From contig JAGMVK010000004.1 in the NCBI GenBank assembly GCA_020747065.1, positions 186,001 to 250,000 of the forward strand: a DNA stretch of 64,000 bases. The letters run 5' to 3'. Made by a program: the position numbers and the translations under genes. Source of the stretch: Cadophora sp. MPI-SDFR-AT-0126 (lineage: Eukaryota; Ascomycota; Leotiomycetes; Helotiales; Ploettnerulaceae). Positions 23,033-33,612 of the stretch are shown piece after piece. Within the stretch, counting starts at the first letter, position 1. Every line of letters starts with the position of its first letter. The notes below the pieces were generated by a model that did not search any database, was not told the DNA's origin, and was given only the letters and a program-made list of their open reading frames with translations.

Positions 23033-24774
23033 CTAGTAGAGTCGACTTGGCAATGCCCCATGCTCCCAGCAGGAGGTTAAATCGTGGCTCCAAAGTTGGT
23101 CCGCGTCCTGATGCCCGTCACCCTCAAAAATGTCCTTGTCCATCGCCAAATAATCCAAGTTAAACCCAAGAGCGCCTTTGCTCGGCTCAATTGCAAGCAT
23201 CTCCCCACCTGGGATTAACTGCTCTCCCATCGGACCATGATCTGAGAGCTCCAAGAGCGGTTTGTTGTCCAGAAGGCATTTTGCTGGGTCCGGGTGAAAG
23301 TGCTGGCAGGTGTATTTTGTTGTATACGGGTAAAGAGGGACTTTGTTTTGGCACAGGTCGTCTAGCATTGGATTATGGTCAGGCCGATTGGCTTCCCATT
23401 CTGCTCTGATCCGGGTCGGATCCTTTGCGATCGAGGGATCTGCTGCCGAGAATGCAAGTCCATCAGGTCTATCTTGAAGGACAAGTCCATTCGCATTGGG
23501 ACATCTTAGAACTTCCCAAGGAGTGTTACCTTCGTGAAGAAACTGACCCTGCAGGGCCGATTTTGGATTTTCTGCATCCGAAATACAATTGGGGGAAATA
23601 TCGCGCGAAAAATTGCTAATTGAATCGAAGTCAGAACTCCAATCGCTGTCGTATTCATCTCGAGGTATACTGATGCTGGTTGAACGGCCGCGATCTTCAC
23701 TGCCTGCTATACTCAGGCTTTTTTGTGGGTGGGTTGGACTGTTCCTCAGAACATAGTGCTTGCTTCGAGATGCTCGATGATTGGCCATGTCCTGGATTCT
23801 TGCCCAAAAATCTTCGTCAATTGGAACAGGAACAGTACGATTTGATCCAAGTTCCTTTCCTTTCTCCGGCTTCCTACTGATCTCCAGCTCCAGTGATGCA
23901 GAAGGGGTAGGAAGCGGAAAGGTGGGTGGGTGTGATGCGCAACTGCCATCAAGCTCTGCCACCATACGTCGCCAGCGCGTTTGGAAGAAAACGTTTGACT
24001 CGTTGACTGACAGATGACGGGTTTCTTCACTTTGATTGTCCTTTGCTGGAATCAGGACGCTTTTACCGATAGGCTTTGTGTCGACTGTATACTGGCAGAC
24101 GACATATGACCACTGTGCGTATTTCTTGGAGCCAGAGAGCTTACACTGCCGCGCTGATCCTCTGAACATGACATTAGTATGCACCTTCCACAAACGCTGT
24201 AAGATGAAGAATCAGATACAAAGGGACCTGATCTCATATTCAGGCGACGACGAAAAATAGGGTAGAGAAACACATACCCAGGAGTCCAGAGTTGCTCGCG
24301 GGTCGCCTTGGTTACTGAGCATATGCTGGTGCTACAAATCCTCGGGAACCAGCAGACATGGTCAAGTTGAATGAGTCCACTCTGATAAGTCCGCAAATTG
24401 ATAACCGGGACCGTGTTTTTGTATTCTTCGGTCCTAGAGTCGATGTATATCCAGAATCGGTCATTCCGGCGATAGGAGAATTCGTTAGAGGGAGAACTGT
24501 CGCAGATTGCAGTGCCATGAGCTTCGATGCTCGATGGAGACTTGTTGACGTGTGATCGTTGATAAGCGTCACTGGAATCCTTCTCGAAATCTGTCCGGGG
24601 AAGGAAACAGACAACGTTCTGCTGTTCACCGTTAAATCGTCTGACAGGAACAAGCGCAACGTCCTTCGATATGTTTAGCATCGGTGACTGAACCACAACT
24701 CGTTCTCTCGTCGTTTGCCACCTCGACGGCTGCGAAACGAGCACATACTTCCGCCCTTCGATTTTGCAGTCCAT
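23033..24774 (-). CDS. Unrecognised fungal protein, 541 residues
   Basis: Exons 24774-24278 and 24161-23033. Donor GTATGT and an ACTAATGTCATGTTCAG acceptor region join the frames as TPG-GSARQCKL; other acceptors in reach are out of phase. The N-terminal half is mixed alpha/beta in character (about residues 1-240) with blocks such as DRFWIYIDSR, VINLRTYQSG and WSYVVCQYTVD. The second half has a Ser/Asp-rich acidic linker and a conserved-looking C-terminal part (YTCQHFHPDPAKCLL, LELSDHGPMGEQLIPGGEML). There is no signal peptide, membrane segment or catalytic motif that I recognise. It could be a lineage-specific protein. Confidence 0.65.
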
Positions 24775-25748
24775 GGTGTCAAACGGTGAAATACTCGTGA
24801 TCGAGTTTCCGTAGCAGGGTTCATTCGAAGGTTAGGGCGGATGCAACTGTGCAGCTGGGCCCGGCGCAAAGCATCTATCTTCAGCGAGAAGAAACAGTGG
24901 AGATCATGTACAGCTCGCAGAGAGATATGATAGAAATGAAATGACAAAAGCTGGAATTCTAGAAGCAGACCAATTTAGTATCCCGAGATGTCGGTCATCC
25001 CTTGCTGATAGCGGAAGAACCTATCGATCATGATGTGGCTTGGCCAATCAAGTGTAATCACCCCCAATCATCAACCAACATTTCAACCTGTTGCCGCTTC
25101 AGCCATTAGGATGTGCCCCTCAGGAGGAGGATTCAACGGGCTGTCGCTTTGAGATCTTGAAAAAGCAAGTTTGTGTTGCACTTGCAAGGTCCACGCATAG
25201 GTGAAACTAAGTTACTGAAGGCTGAAGCCATCAATGCGTCCGAACTCTCCAAAGCTAGCGGCCCATCAACTGATCACTAACCAGGACTGGCCACCTTGGC
25301 TGAGGAGAAGCTTTAGTGTGATAAGGAGCGTACAAGATACTCCGTGCCTGAATGTACCTTTCGTACTTCGTATTTTGAGTTGAAAGGTAGTTTTGGTAAG
25401 TTTTGGAAGATTCTGGAGATTGCGTGCAGGGGAGAGAGAGAGAGAGAGGAAGAAAGAACAGTGGTGAGACGTGAGACATGGACATGCTAGCGCCGGTTTG
25501 CATCTCGGTCACGTTTATTTCTCCAGGCTATCACATGGAAGTGGAGGCGATCTTTGATGATAACAGCAGCCGAAGTCACAAAATCGTTGGCCACTCGAAA
25601 AACCACTTCTAGCATTCCATTTCTCGACGTCTGCCATAGTGGCATCGTCACTATACTCATTCTTCGAGGCCATGCGACGATAGTCCAGCTGTTTTCGCCG
25701 CTCTAAGTCACAACTAGTCTTTAGAACCGTGCGCTGCCTGAATCAAAC
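24775..25748. promoter_or_regulatory. Divergent intergenic region, 974 bp
   Basis: Upstream DNA of the unknown 541-residue gene and the acyltransferase gene. No gene seen. A short GA microsatellite lies at 25432-25449. Confidence 0.5.
25432..25449 (+). repeat. GA dinucleotide microsatellite
   Basis: Nine GA units without interruption. Confidence 0.9.
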
Positions 25749-26832
25749 ATGGAGAAGTACTCTCAGTTCCGTGATCGAGGCAGGTACACCAAGCAAGCAG
25801 GGTATATATTTTACTAATGCAAGAAACACAGGATCTGGAATAGCCCCCTTCTTTCCCGCCTCGTCGACGCACACAGGAATCTACTTCCCCATCTATGTGT
25901 TCCTGTTCCTCTTCAAATTACCCTTCTTCATCACCGTTGCGACAACCTACTTCATCTTTCTGCAGTGGTTCCCACTTGGATCACTGTTCAAAAAAGCGAT
26001 ACTATGGATGATATTGGGCATACCGGGAATATGGTGGATTGATCTTCAAATCGACGGCGTCAAGAAAGGCTCTCTGGCGAAGAAACATCAAGGACGGGTA
26101 CCTCAACCCGCAGATATCATCGCATCCTCCTTCACTTCTCCGATCGATTCCCTATATCTTGCTGCTATCTTCGATCCGATATTCACGGTTTCCTACCCCC
26201 ATACTCGACAAGTTCAGTACATATCGCTCTTTGGCGCAATACTCAGAGCCCTGTCGCAACCCCAAGAATATCCACCAAAGGGAGCGAAGATGACAGATTT
26301 GAAGACTTTGGTAGCTGAGCACCCAAAGAGGGTGATTGTGGTATTTCCAGAGTGCACAACGACGAATGGGAAGGGCATACTTCCATTCAGTCCTAGTCTT
26401 CTATTAGCACCTCCAACCACCAAGATTTTCCCAATAAGTCTGCGATACTCCCCTCCGGACATCACCACACCCATACCAAGGCAGTATTGGGCTTTCATAT
26501 GGAACCTGCTTTCACAGCCAACTCACTGTATTCGGGTGCGCATTGCAGAGGTTGTCTACAATACATCTAAGCCTACAGATCCAGCTGCCGAAAAAAGAGA
26601 TCGGTACTTGACAAACTTCTTGGACACGCTCGGAGAAGACTCCGCAATGACAAGCAGCACGGATACGTTAATCAGTCTTGGTGATCAAGCTGCCGAAGTC
26701 AACCAAGACGAGCGAAGGGTGTTGGACAGGGTTGGGGAGGCATTAGCGCGACTGGGGCGGGTAAAGAGGGTAGGCTTAACCTTGAAGGATAAAGTAGCCT
26801 TCGTGGATGCATGGTCGAAAAGAAGAAAGTAG
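25749..26832 (+). CDS. LOA1: LOA1/VPS66-like acyltransferase with GC-AG intron
   Basis: Exons 25749-25779 and 25832-26832 give 343 residues, beginning MEKYSQFRDRGSGIAPFFP. This join needs a GC donor (CGAG|GCAGGT) and CACAG acceptor with an ACTAAT branch; canonical GT sites nearby are either out of phase or delete the conserved RDRG. The protein resembles yeast Vps66/Loa1, a lysophosphatidic acid acyltransferase-related protein affecting lipid droplets. It has hydrophobic segments near the N-terminus (YVFLFLFKLPFFITVATTYF and ILWMILGIPGIWWI), IDLQIDGVKKG, and the PlsC-like block VIVVFPECTTTNGKGIL (FPEGTTTNG-like, Glu conserved, Gly replaced by Cys). The expected HX4D motif is not clear, so catalysis by the classical mechanism is uncertain. 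Confidence 0.82.
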
Positions 26833-27133
26833 ATGACTTTATGAGATTCGACGGTATTTTGACATCAGTGACCGATTGAAGGTTGACGGAGTTTTAGATA
26901 GCGATAGCATTGCCAGGAGATTCCCAAATTCAATTTACAGCTTTGACACAAGGGCGCAGTCCTACCAACTCGACCTACTGTGCTCTCGAGCTGCCCAAGT
27001 ACTGTGCGCTCGAAAAGGTAAGTTCCGATGCGACGATGCGACGTTGCGATGCGAGGCATCGTCTCTTTGGCCTCGCTTAACCCCAGATCATCACATTTCG
27101 TTTCAACGCCTCGGTTGTGAAACAAGTTTGAAG
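26833..27133. other. Intergenic, 301 bp
   Basis: Between two co-directional genes; contains tandem GATGCGACGATGCGACGTTGCGATGC-like short repeats near 27028-27053. No gene seen. Confidence 0.5.
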
Positions 27134-28660
27134 ATGTCCCCTTTCACCTGCCACCGAGGTTTCGATATCTTCCGTGCTCAAGAGCTTCGCGATTTGTTCT
27201 TCAGGTACCCGATGCCCAGATCTGGGAACCTTCATGAACCCCCCAAATTCCTCTGCTAACTGATCATGCTAGCTAGAGGTGGTGTCGCGCCCTTCATCGG
27301 TGCTCCTCTTCTCATCCTCTGCTTCATTTTCTGGCGAGCTCATCATGAACCGTCGACGTGGAAGTCCTTCAAATTTACGCTCTCAGCTTCGTCGTCATTC
27401 GGAACGGGACCACTTGCACAGCAAGGCGCTCCTCAGAAAGTCCTACCAGGCGAACCGACAAATGTCAGCCCAGAGCATCTTCCTCACAAAGAGCTAGTGT
27501 CGGTCTCAACAGCAAATGGCAAATACTTCCCTATCGTATTTGGCGACAAGGGAGCCATCAATCCAAGCATTCTTGCTCACCCACAGCTGAAAGACACCTA
27601 TATCATCGTGGCCCAGCAGCAGCGAAGCAATATCAACAACACTGTCTGGTTCGCCCAGCTAGTCTGTAATGCCAACTTCACCAACAATGTCCTGGCTTGT
27701 ACAGAGTCGCCCACCATCCTTCCCATCTCCGCAACCTACGGCGACAAGTGCAAAGACGAGCTAGCCTTCTTCAACTTCAACATCGGGCCTCACGACGGCC
27801 GAGCCTTCTACGGACCAAATGGCTCATACGTGCTGTTCGGCTCCAACTCGCACTACACTTGTTTCGGGCAATGGATGCAAGATCTACGCGTCCTGACAGA
27901 CTGGGGCATCGAGTGGAGAGGAGATGATTTCCGCTCCGCGGTCGAACTCCGCCGGCACAAACCCTACGGCCGAGTCGAGAAGAACTGGTTCGTATTTTGG
28001 GATAAGGACGGAGAGATGTACGTGCACTGGGACATCCAGCCGAAGCGCTCATTCGCGCGACTCCGACCCGATGGCACAGTCGGCAAAGATCTCGCCAAGT
28101 ACGCAAAGAGCGACAAGCAGTGCATGGCCAAGTACATGCCTCGAACGGGACCCGCGATGGAGGATAACCACCAAGCGACGAACTCGCTCTCCATCACGAC
28201 ATGCAAGCGCTCCGACCCGAATTGCAAGTCCGATGACTCGAATACCTTTATCATCAATATCTTTCATTTCAAGAGCTACCATTTCTTCCACGGCGTCTAC
28301 GAGCCGTACGTGATGCTCTTCCAGCAACACTCGTCTCTTGCTATCCACGCCATTGGCGCGAAACCGTTGTGGATCAATGGGAGGAAGAAGGCTGGGGAAG
28401 GGAAGATGCCAGCTGTCTATAATGAGACCGTATTCGGGCCGTGGAATCAGACTGAGATGGTTTATGTGACTTCGATTAGCTGGAAGGCTCATGGCTCGAG
28501 ATATCACGGTTATGCGGATGATATTATGTTTCTCGGATTTGGTATCGAGGATGAGACGACGGGTGGGATCGATATTGTTGCAGAGGATTTACTGGCGGAT
28601 TTGAATCTTTGCCAGACGCCGAAAAAGCAGAAAGGAATTGGGTATATCACATATGGTTGA
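27134..28660 (+). CDS. Type II membrane protein with large lumenal domain, unknown family
   Basis: Best model: exons 27134-27204 and 27277-28660, 484 residues. The 72-bp intron has a weak GTACCC donor, a good GCTAAC branch and TAG acceptor. An unspliced alternative starts at the ATG at 27266 (464 residues). Residues about 24-45 form one hydrophobic anchor (GVAPFIGAPLLILCFIFW) after a short basic tail, so a Golgi-type or plasma-membrane type II topology is inferred. The lumenal part has many sequons (NNT, NFT, NGS, NET, NQT) and repeated blade-like blocks: AINPSILAHPQLKDTYIIVA, YGPNGSYVLFGSNSHY, WFVFWDKDGEMYVHWDIQP. This pattern suggests a beta-propeller, as in GH43/GH32-like or glycosyltransferase-associated proteins. 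No catalytic residues can be named. Confidence 0.72.
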
Positions 28661-29079
28661 GGAACAATAGTGAGGAGCCATGTAGGCCGGAAGTATATAT
28701 AGGCGAGTGCAAATGGGCTGCTGGTGTTAGAAAGGCGTTATTTTTATGCGGAAATATGGTTAGGAGGTCATGACTGGATACGAGAATTCGGGCTGGACCA
28801 TTGAATAGCGATGAGAGATCATGAATTTAATGATAGCGAGAATCATTTCGAAATGAAACCATGAAATCAATCTTCAGATGAATGTCAAATGTCCTATCTG
28901 CTGCTTCATGGACAACAAGTGTCATATGTCAAATGTCAATGTCAAACGTCAAATCCTCGCATTGACATAGAGACCCTGTAGCATTGCTACACATCAGATG
29001 ACCTCAATCCAGCATGTGTTACAGTCGAGGGCATAGCTCAGTAAAGTCTCCCACAATTGCCATCCTATCGTCACACCTC
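28661..29079. other. Intergenic, 419 bp, convergent
   Basis: 3' flanks of two convergent genes. Contains a cluster of GTCA-spaced repeats (28921-28951). No gene seen. Confidence 0.6.
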
Positions 29080-29870
29080 CTAATCCGTGCCCAGCCTCCA
29101 CAGCCCATCTCCCAAATAATGACCCTCTTCTACCACTGGGCCTTTCCCCTTCTCCTTCACCTCCTTGGTCCCCATACTCAACAAGCCAACCGCACATGCC
29201 TCCTCCTTTCCCTCCGCACATATCACAACCGGCTCTCCCTTCTCCAGCTCCCTCCCACCATACCATCCTCTATTCGGGCCCTTCGTCTCGCCATATGCCC
29301 CCGTCTCTTCCGCATTGCCATTTGGTAACCTCCCGCCCGTGGATGTCAACCCCGGTGCCATGAGTGTAGCGCCTGAGAGTACGAAGCGTATCGCTCCGCG
29401 GTCGATGCGTATCGAGGGGAAGCATGTTGGGAAGCGGTGCACGAGTTTGAGGTGTGGGAGCAAGGCGTCGGTCATGTGTTGGTAGAAGAGGGGTGTGCTA
29501 CCGATGAGGTAGAGGGTTACTCTGTCCGGACTACTCGCAGATATCAGCTAACAATTCATGTATGTGGTAACCTAGACCTCGCTGTTTCCTGTTGAAACGG
29601 GATTAGCAGCGAGGAAGGCAATCGTACATTTTCATAGCATCAAGCTGCTCTTTCTTCGGAATAATCTCATCGATATGTGGTGCCAATAAAGGATATGTCT
29701 GTACAAGCTGCGTCCGAATTGCTCTTTGAACTGATGATTTGACTTTGGATTTCGATCCTGGGGAGAGACTGGCATGTGTTAGCTGGAAAATCAATTACAT
29801 TTCGCATGATATAGAAAGTTCGTTGCCGACAAGTGGCAAGGGGGAGATAGACATACTCTTTCTTAAACAT
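29080..29870 (-). CDS. TMA20: Translation machinery-associated protein 20 (MCT-1 homologue, PUA domain)
   Basis: Exons 29870-29857 (14 nt), 29768-29628 and 29530-29080 give 201 residues. With Tma22 it recycles 40S subunits and promotes reinitiation (family knowledge). Splicing restores the diagnostic start MFKKDLSPGSKSKVKSSVQR, then TYPLLAPHIDEIIPKKEQLD and VTLYLIGSTPLFYQH. The C-terminal PUA domain includes RGAIRFVLSGATLMAPGLTS, EPVVICAEGKEEACAVGLLS and GHYLGDGLW. The second intron is about 97 bp with a TTAGCTGAT branch. It is somewhat longer than the 181-residue yeast protein because of an insert (GRLPNGNAEETGAYG). It is divergent from RIB5 with 231 bp between start codons. Confidence 0.93.
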
Positions 29871-30101
29871 CTTGAATTTGGGTAGAAGGTGTCGTGTTTG
29901 TTGATGTTTGCGATGTTTTGGAGGGTTTGAGGAGGGGTAGCGGGGTCGAAATGCGATACAAGAATTGCTAAAACCGAGATCCCTGACATGACTAGCGCGG
30001 GGCGATCGAATTTACCAGCTTAGGTAATCTGCAGTGGGGTTGAAGCTCCAGAAGAGTCACAATCACCAAAGGCTGTATTCAATATCAAAACACAATTCAC
30101 A
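29871..30101. promoter_or_regulatory. Shared bidirectional promoter TMA20/RIB5
   Basis: 231 bp separate the two start codons, so regulatory sites are probably shared. No specific factor site could be assigned. Confidence 0.6.
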
Positions 30102-30841
30102 ATGTTCACAGGAATAGTTGAAACAATAGGAGGTATGTATATTTTCAATCATAAACAGGTAACTTCTAATATTCTCCAGTCGTCTCCGAGCTAAACCCTC
30201 AATCCGAGGACGGCGGCACCACCCTCACCATCTCCAATGCTTCCGAAATCCTCGATGACTGCCACCTCGGCGATAGCATCAGCGTCAATGGCACCTGTCT
30301 GACCGTAACTGCATTCGACAAAACCAGCTTCAAAGTTGGCGTTGCGCCGGAAACTCTGCGCAGAACAAATCTCGGCTCTCTCAAACAGAACTCCAATGTT
30401 AACTTGGAGCGAGCTGTATCGGCGAGCACGCGGATGGGCGGGCACTTCGTGCAAGGACATGTGGATACCGTTGGCACGATACTGAAGGTTGAGCCTGATG
30501 GAAATGCCTTGACGTTCAGATTCCAGCCTAGGGATAAGAGTGTGCTGAGATATGTTGTTGAGAAGGGATATGTTACGCTTGACGGGGCGAGCTTGACGGT
30601 CACGAAGGTGGATGATGAGGAAGGGTGGTGGGAGGTCATGTTGATCGCTTACACCCAGGAGAAGGTTGTTACTGCGAGCAAGAAACCTGGTGAGGAGGTC
30701 AATGTCGAGGTTGATCAGATTGGCAAGTATGTAGAGAAGGCAGTGGAGGGGTATTTCTCCAAAGGAAGTAGTGGAGAGCCAGCAATTCTGCAGAAGATGG
30801 TCGAGAGGATCATTGATGCCAAGTTGAGTTCAGCCAAGTAA
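30102..30841 (+). CDS. RIB5: Riboflavin synthase
   Basis: Exons 30102-30132 and 30180-30841 give 230 residues. It dismutates two 6,7-dimethyl-8-ribityllumazine molecules to riboflavin, the last step of the pathway. The diagnostic N-terminus MFTGIVETIG is followed by two lumazine-binding repeats: DSISVNGTCLTVTAF, FKVGVAPETLRRTNLG in the first, and MGGHFVQGHVDTVG, YVTLDGASLTVTKVD, LIAYTQEKVV in the second. The 47-bp intron after the tenth codon is canonical. It is tail-to-tail with the SND2 gene, with stops 37 bp apart. Confidence 0.96.
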
Positions 30842-30878
30842 TGAAGCCATTGATTGACTGCTATCCTTCCTCTCCACT

Positions 30879-31373
30879 TTATGCCGCCCGTCTCTGTTTC
30901 CTGTTTCCTGACGCAGCTACCTGCTCCTCTCCCGGAATCTGTCCAGCCTGCGCACCACCCATCATACCCCTAGCCATTCCCAACAATCCATAGCCCTTAT
31001 ACAAGCCATACGCTGGGATGATACCCCAGACAATCCATCCCCAATTCCCAAATATGACGACAGAAATCAAGCAGAGCCAAGTCACCCAGATGATGTCGAA
31101 CATGTATTCCGTCAATCCGGGAGCAGCGAGGTCTTCACCGGCGCTCTTCAGAGTCTTGGTAGCGGCATCGTATTTGGGACGACCGGACCTCTCGAGGATG
31201 TATTCGGCGACGATAGAGGGGATTGAGAGGATGGTCCACGCGAGGAGAGAACGGCGTTTGATGAGGAGGTTGAAAAGGAGGAAGATACCATTGACTGTAG
31301 CGGTGCCGATGTGGAGACTGTTGAGGCTGGCGGTATTTGCTTTCGCGCGGTCTTTCTTTGCCTTTTGCGCCAT
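30879..31373 (-). CDS. SND2: SRP-independent targeting protein 2 (TMEM208 homologue)
   Basis: Intronless, 164 residues from the internal ATG at 31373 (MAQKAKKDRAKANTASLN). An ATG ten codons upstream exists, but the family begins at MAQKA. It is an ER membrane component of the SND pathway for tail-proximal signal-anchor targeting. Seen: a basic N-terminus, helices at about TVNGIFLLFNLLI, LLAWTILSIPSIVAEYIL and IIWVTWLCLISVVIFGNWGWIVWGIIPAYGLY, and the basic C-terminus NRKQRRAA. Length and hydrophobic pattern match TMEM208/Snd2. Confidence 0.9.
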   Translation of the reverse strand: MAQKAKKDRAKANTASLNSLHIGTATVNGIFLLFNLLIKRRSLLAWTILSIPSIVAEYILERSGRPKYDAATKTLKSAGEDLAAPGLTEYMFDIIWVTWLCLISVVIFGNWGWIVWGIIPAYGLYKGYGLLGMARGMMGGAQAGQIPGEEQVAASGNRKQRRAA

Positions 31374-32712
31374 TGTGGTGGTGTGGCGCGAGGTCCCAGG
31401 CAAATCAGTAAGAGACGGTGTTGAATTCGAAGTGGAGGTTGCTGGAGTTGTAAAGTTGTCAGTGTGGCGCTAACGAATCTCGCTTTCAGTGGATAGGGGT
31501 ATTTGTTCAGCGTCTCGTTTAGGAAGGTACAGCGCCTTCACTAGCGACAGAAGTCTTCCAAAGTGTTCTTGTTTACTTGAAAGACCGCCATCGCTGTTTT
31601 CATTCATGAAGAGCATAGAGCCCATCTCCGGCCCGACATTCTGCGTGTGAATTGGACATCGGGTATCCTACGCCAGAGCCCAAGGCATGCACCTCAATAT
31701 TCCATGAGGTGACGAGGATGTGAAAACTGAATTGAAGTGTTCAATTGAAAAGGATTATCTGTTCGACGTGCTAGGTATTTTAGATGATTCCTTTCCTGAG
31801 ACGAGTCTCAAATCTTTTCGTCTTTTCAGTTTCGATTCTTTACGCTAAAGGCCAGTCTCACATTTTTTCAAGAATTGCTGACAAGCCTCGAACAACTGCT
31901 CCCGTTTCAGAGCGGGAGCTAAGCTATCATTTGACATTGGTACCTTACATCCGCAACGACGAGTTTAAACCACAAAACCAGCAACAACGGCATTCTCGAC
32001 CCCCCCGTCCAATTTGTCATTATGCATTACCTCCTCGCACGGGCACGAATCCACGCCGGCAATGTCAACGATTTAATCTTCCTGCGCGGTCATCACAGCA
32101 CAATAGGGAGATTCACTACCATCAGCTCCCAAGGAACTCCACTTACTCGGGAGATCGAGGTCTGGCTGGGAGACCTAGTGACCGCGTATGTCATCTTCGA
32201 CCCCGAGAATAACCGGGCTTTCCAGTCTCTTGCAGGGCGGTTCCTTATCACAAGATCAGGAGCTGTATCCGCTGCATTTCTGCCATGATACCCGACACTT
32301 CTCTCATAGTATGTATGATTGCACCAATAATGCTTACATCAGAGCTAAACATGTACTATCCAGAGATCTCTCCTTACCCTCGACTTGAAATACCACAAGA
32401 TCTCCCTCGACAATCGGAGACCAACACCAGCGTAGCAACTCTTCATGACGCATGCGATCACGCTTGATGGCACGCCTGATGGTAAGCCTACGCGTTGTGT
32501 TATGTATCTTACACTAAATATCAGACAGCGGACCTCCAACACAGTATTAGAGAGTCAATCAAGCGGTTGCAGCCAGTTTTGAATAAGCTCAAGGACATTT
32601 GAATGCCCTGAGAGACAGTTAGCAACTCTTTGATAGGATCTGTATCAACTTGCACTCAACAAGCCAAGCGATCTATAATGCCTGCAATAATCTCTGCTTA
32701 TTCATGAGCCAG
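31374..32712. other. Intergenic, 1.3 kb, with doubtful small frames
   Basis: Upstream of SND2 and downstream of the APH pseudogene. A frame at 32022-32288 is listed separately. The rest shows no coding character. Confidence 0.5.
32022..32288 (+). other. Doubtful 88-codon open frame
   Basis: ATG-initiated frame (MHYLLARARIHAGNVNDLIF...) with balanced composition and a preceding pyrimidine-rich stretch, but no recognisable family. A donor-like GTATGT follows just past its stop (32310), so it could be part of a decayed or mis-framed gene. Weak. Confidence 0.25.
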
Positions 32713-33612
32713 TCATACAGCCACAATCGCTGTAGTGTATTCTTCAAATCCTTGGAACTCTTCAGTTCGAGGAGACAGAAATCTTGGGATCCACTCAATT
32801 CCCCACTCATCAGAGTACAATGCGGTACACAGTGGCTCTGCAGTGCTCCCAGTACTCAGGATACCAGCCAGACTGGCCCCAGTCTATGATGGCGAGGACA
32901 CGGATGGGTCTTATCTGTGATACCATGATGTTGTTTCGGTGTAAATCGGCATGTGTATGAAAGTGATAGCACCACCATCTGACAGCTTCGTACTTTTGAG
33001 ATTCAAGTAGCCGTCGATGGGGAAGCTGGGAGAATCAATCGTTGAAAAGGGTAACGCTTGGTTGGAAAGGACTTGTTTTCTGGTATTTGTTCAAAGACAG
33101 AATCTTGAAGACATTGGCCATTGACAGAACCTAAGAACCGTCAATTGATAAATTCCAATTTAGACTCGATGTGTACAATACCGATGAATTGCTCTACCGG
33201 GTCTTGTTTGAGCCCATTGATTACAAACAGAAGTTTTTTTCGGTGGTGTTCAACGAGTCCCATTGACTCTTGAGCGTCGTTCCTTGGATGAATTGCATGT
33301 AGATGAATACCTCTGAGCCATGCGTTCTCCAAGCGTACACCTCCGGGACAGGGACTTCATCGCAGAGTGCATGTCTCATCAACTAAATATTTTGAGCTTC
33401 AGTCTTTGTAACAGAAGGACCATATTTCACAATAAGTCCAAGGTTCTCGAATACTACAGGAGATTCGTCTGCTGGGGCTAGTTGTTTGACCGTTGATGAG
33501 TCGGGAGAACATGCAGGCTATGATTTTTGAAGAAGAAAGATCGCAGGAAGGCCATCTGTGGCTCGGAGAAATCAGGGATTTGTCGCGAGGAGACGGCGAA
33601 GCGCTCTGACAT
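32713..33612 (-). pseudogene. Decayed APH-family phosphotransferase pseudogene
   Basis: Reading the minus strand in three frames recovers the whole order of a fungal aminoglycoside-phosphotransferase-like protein. ATG at 33612 opens MSERFAVSSRQIPDFSEPQM. After a frame change come ENLGLIVKYGPSVTKTEAQ, an in-frame TAG, then VPVPEVYAWRTHGSEVFIYM. Another shift at an A7 run precedes GLKQDPVEQFIG. An apparent intron (GTATTG...TTAG) joins this to SVNGQCLQDSVFEQIP. A further shift and TGA precede the catalytic HADLHRNNIMVS and metal motif VLAIIDWGQSGWYPEYWE, then one more shift before DEWGIEWIPRFLSPR. At least three frameshifts and two stops make it non-functional. Both stops can be derived from Trp codons by G-to-A change. 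Confidence 0.85.

Noticed and set aside
32022..32560. Two-exon gene using GTATGT at 32310
   Set aside because: The upstream frame stops at 32288, before the donor, and no frame change without an extra unsupported intron repairs it.
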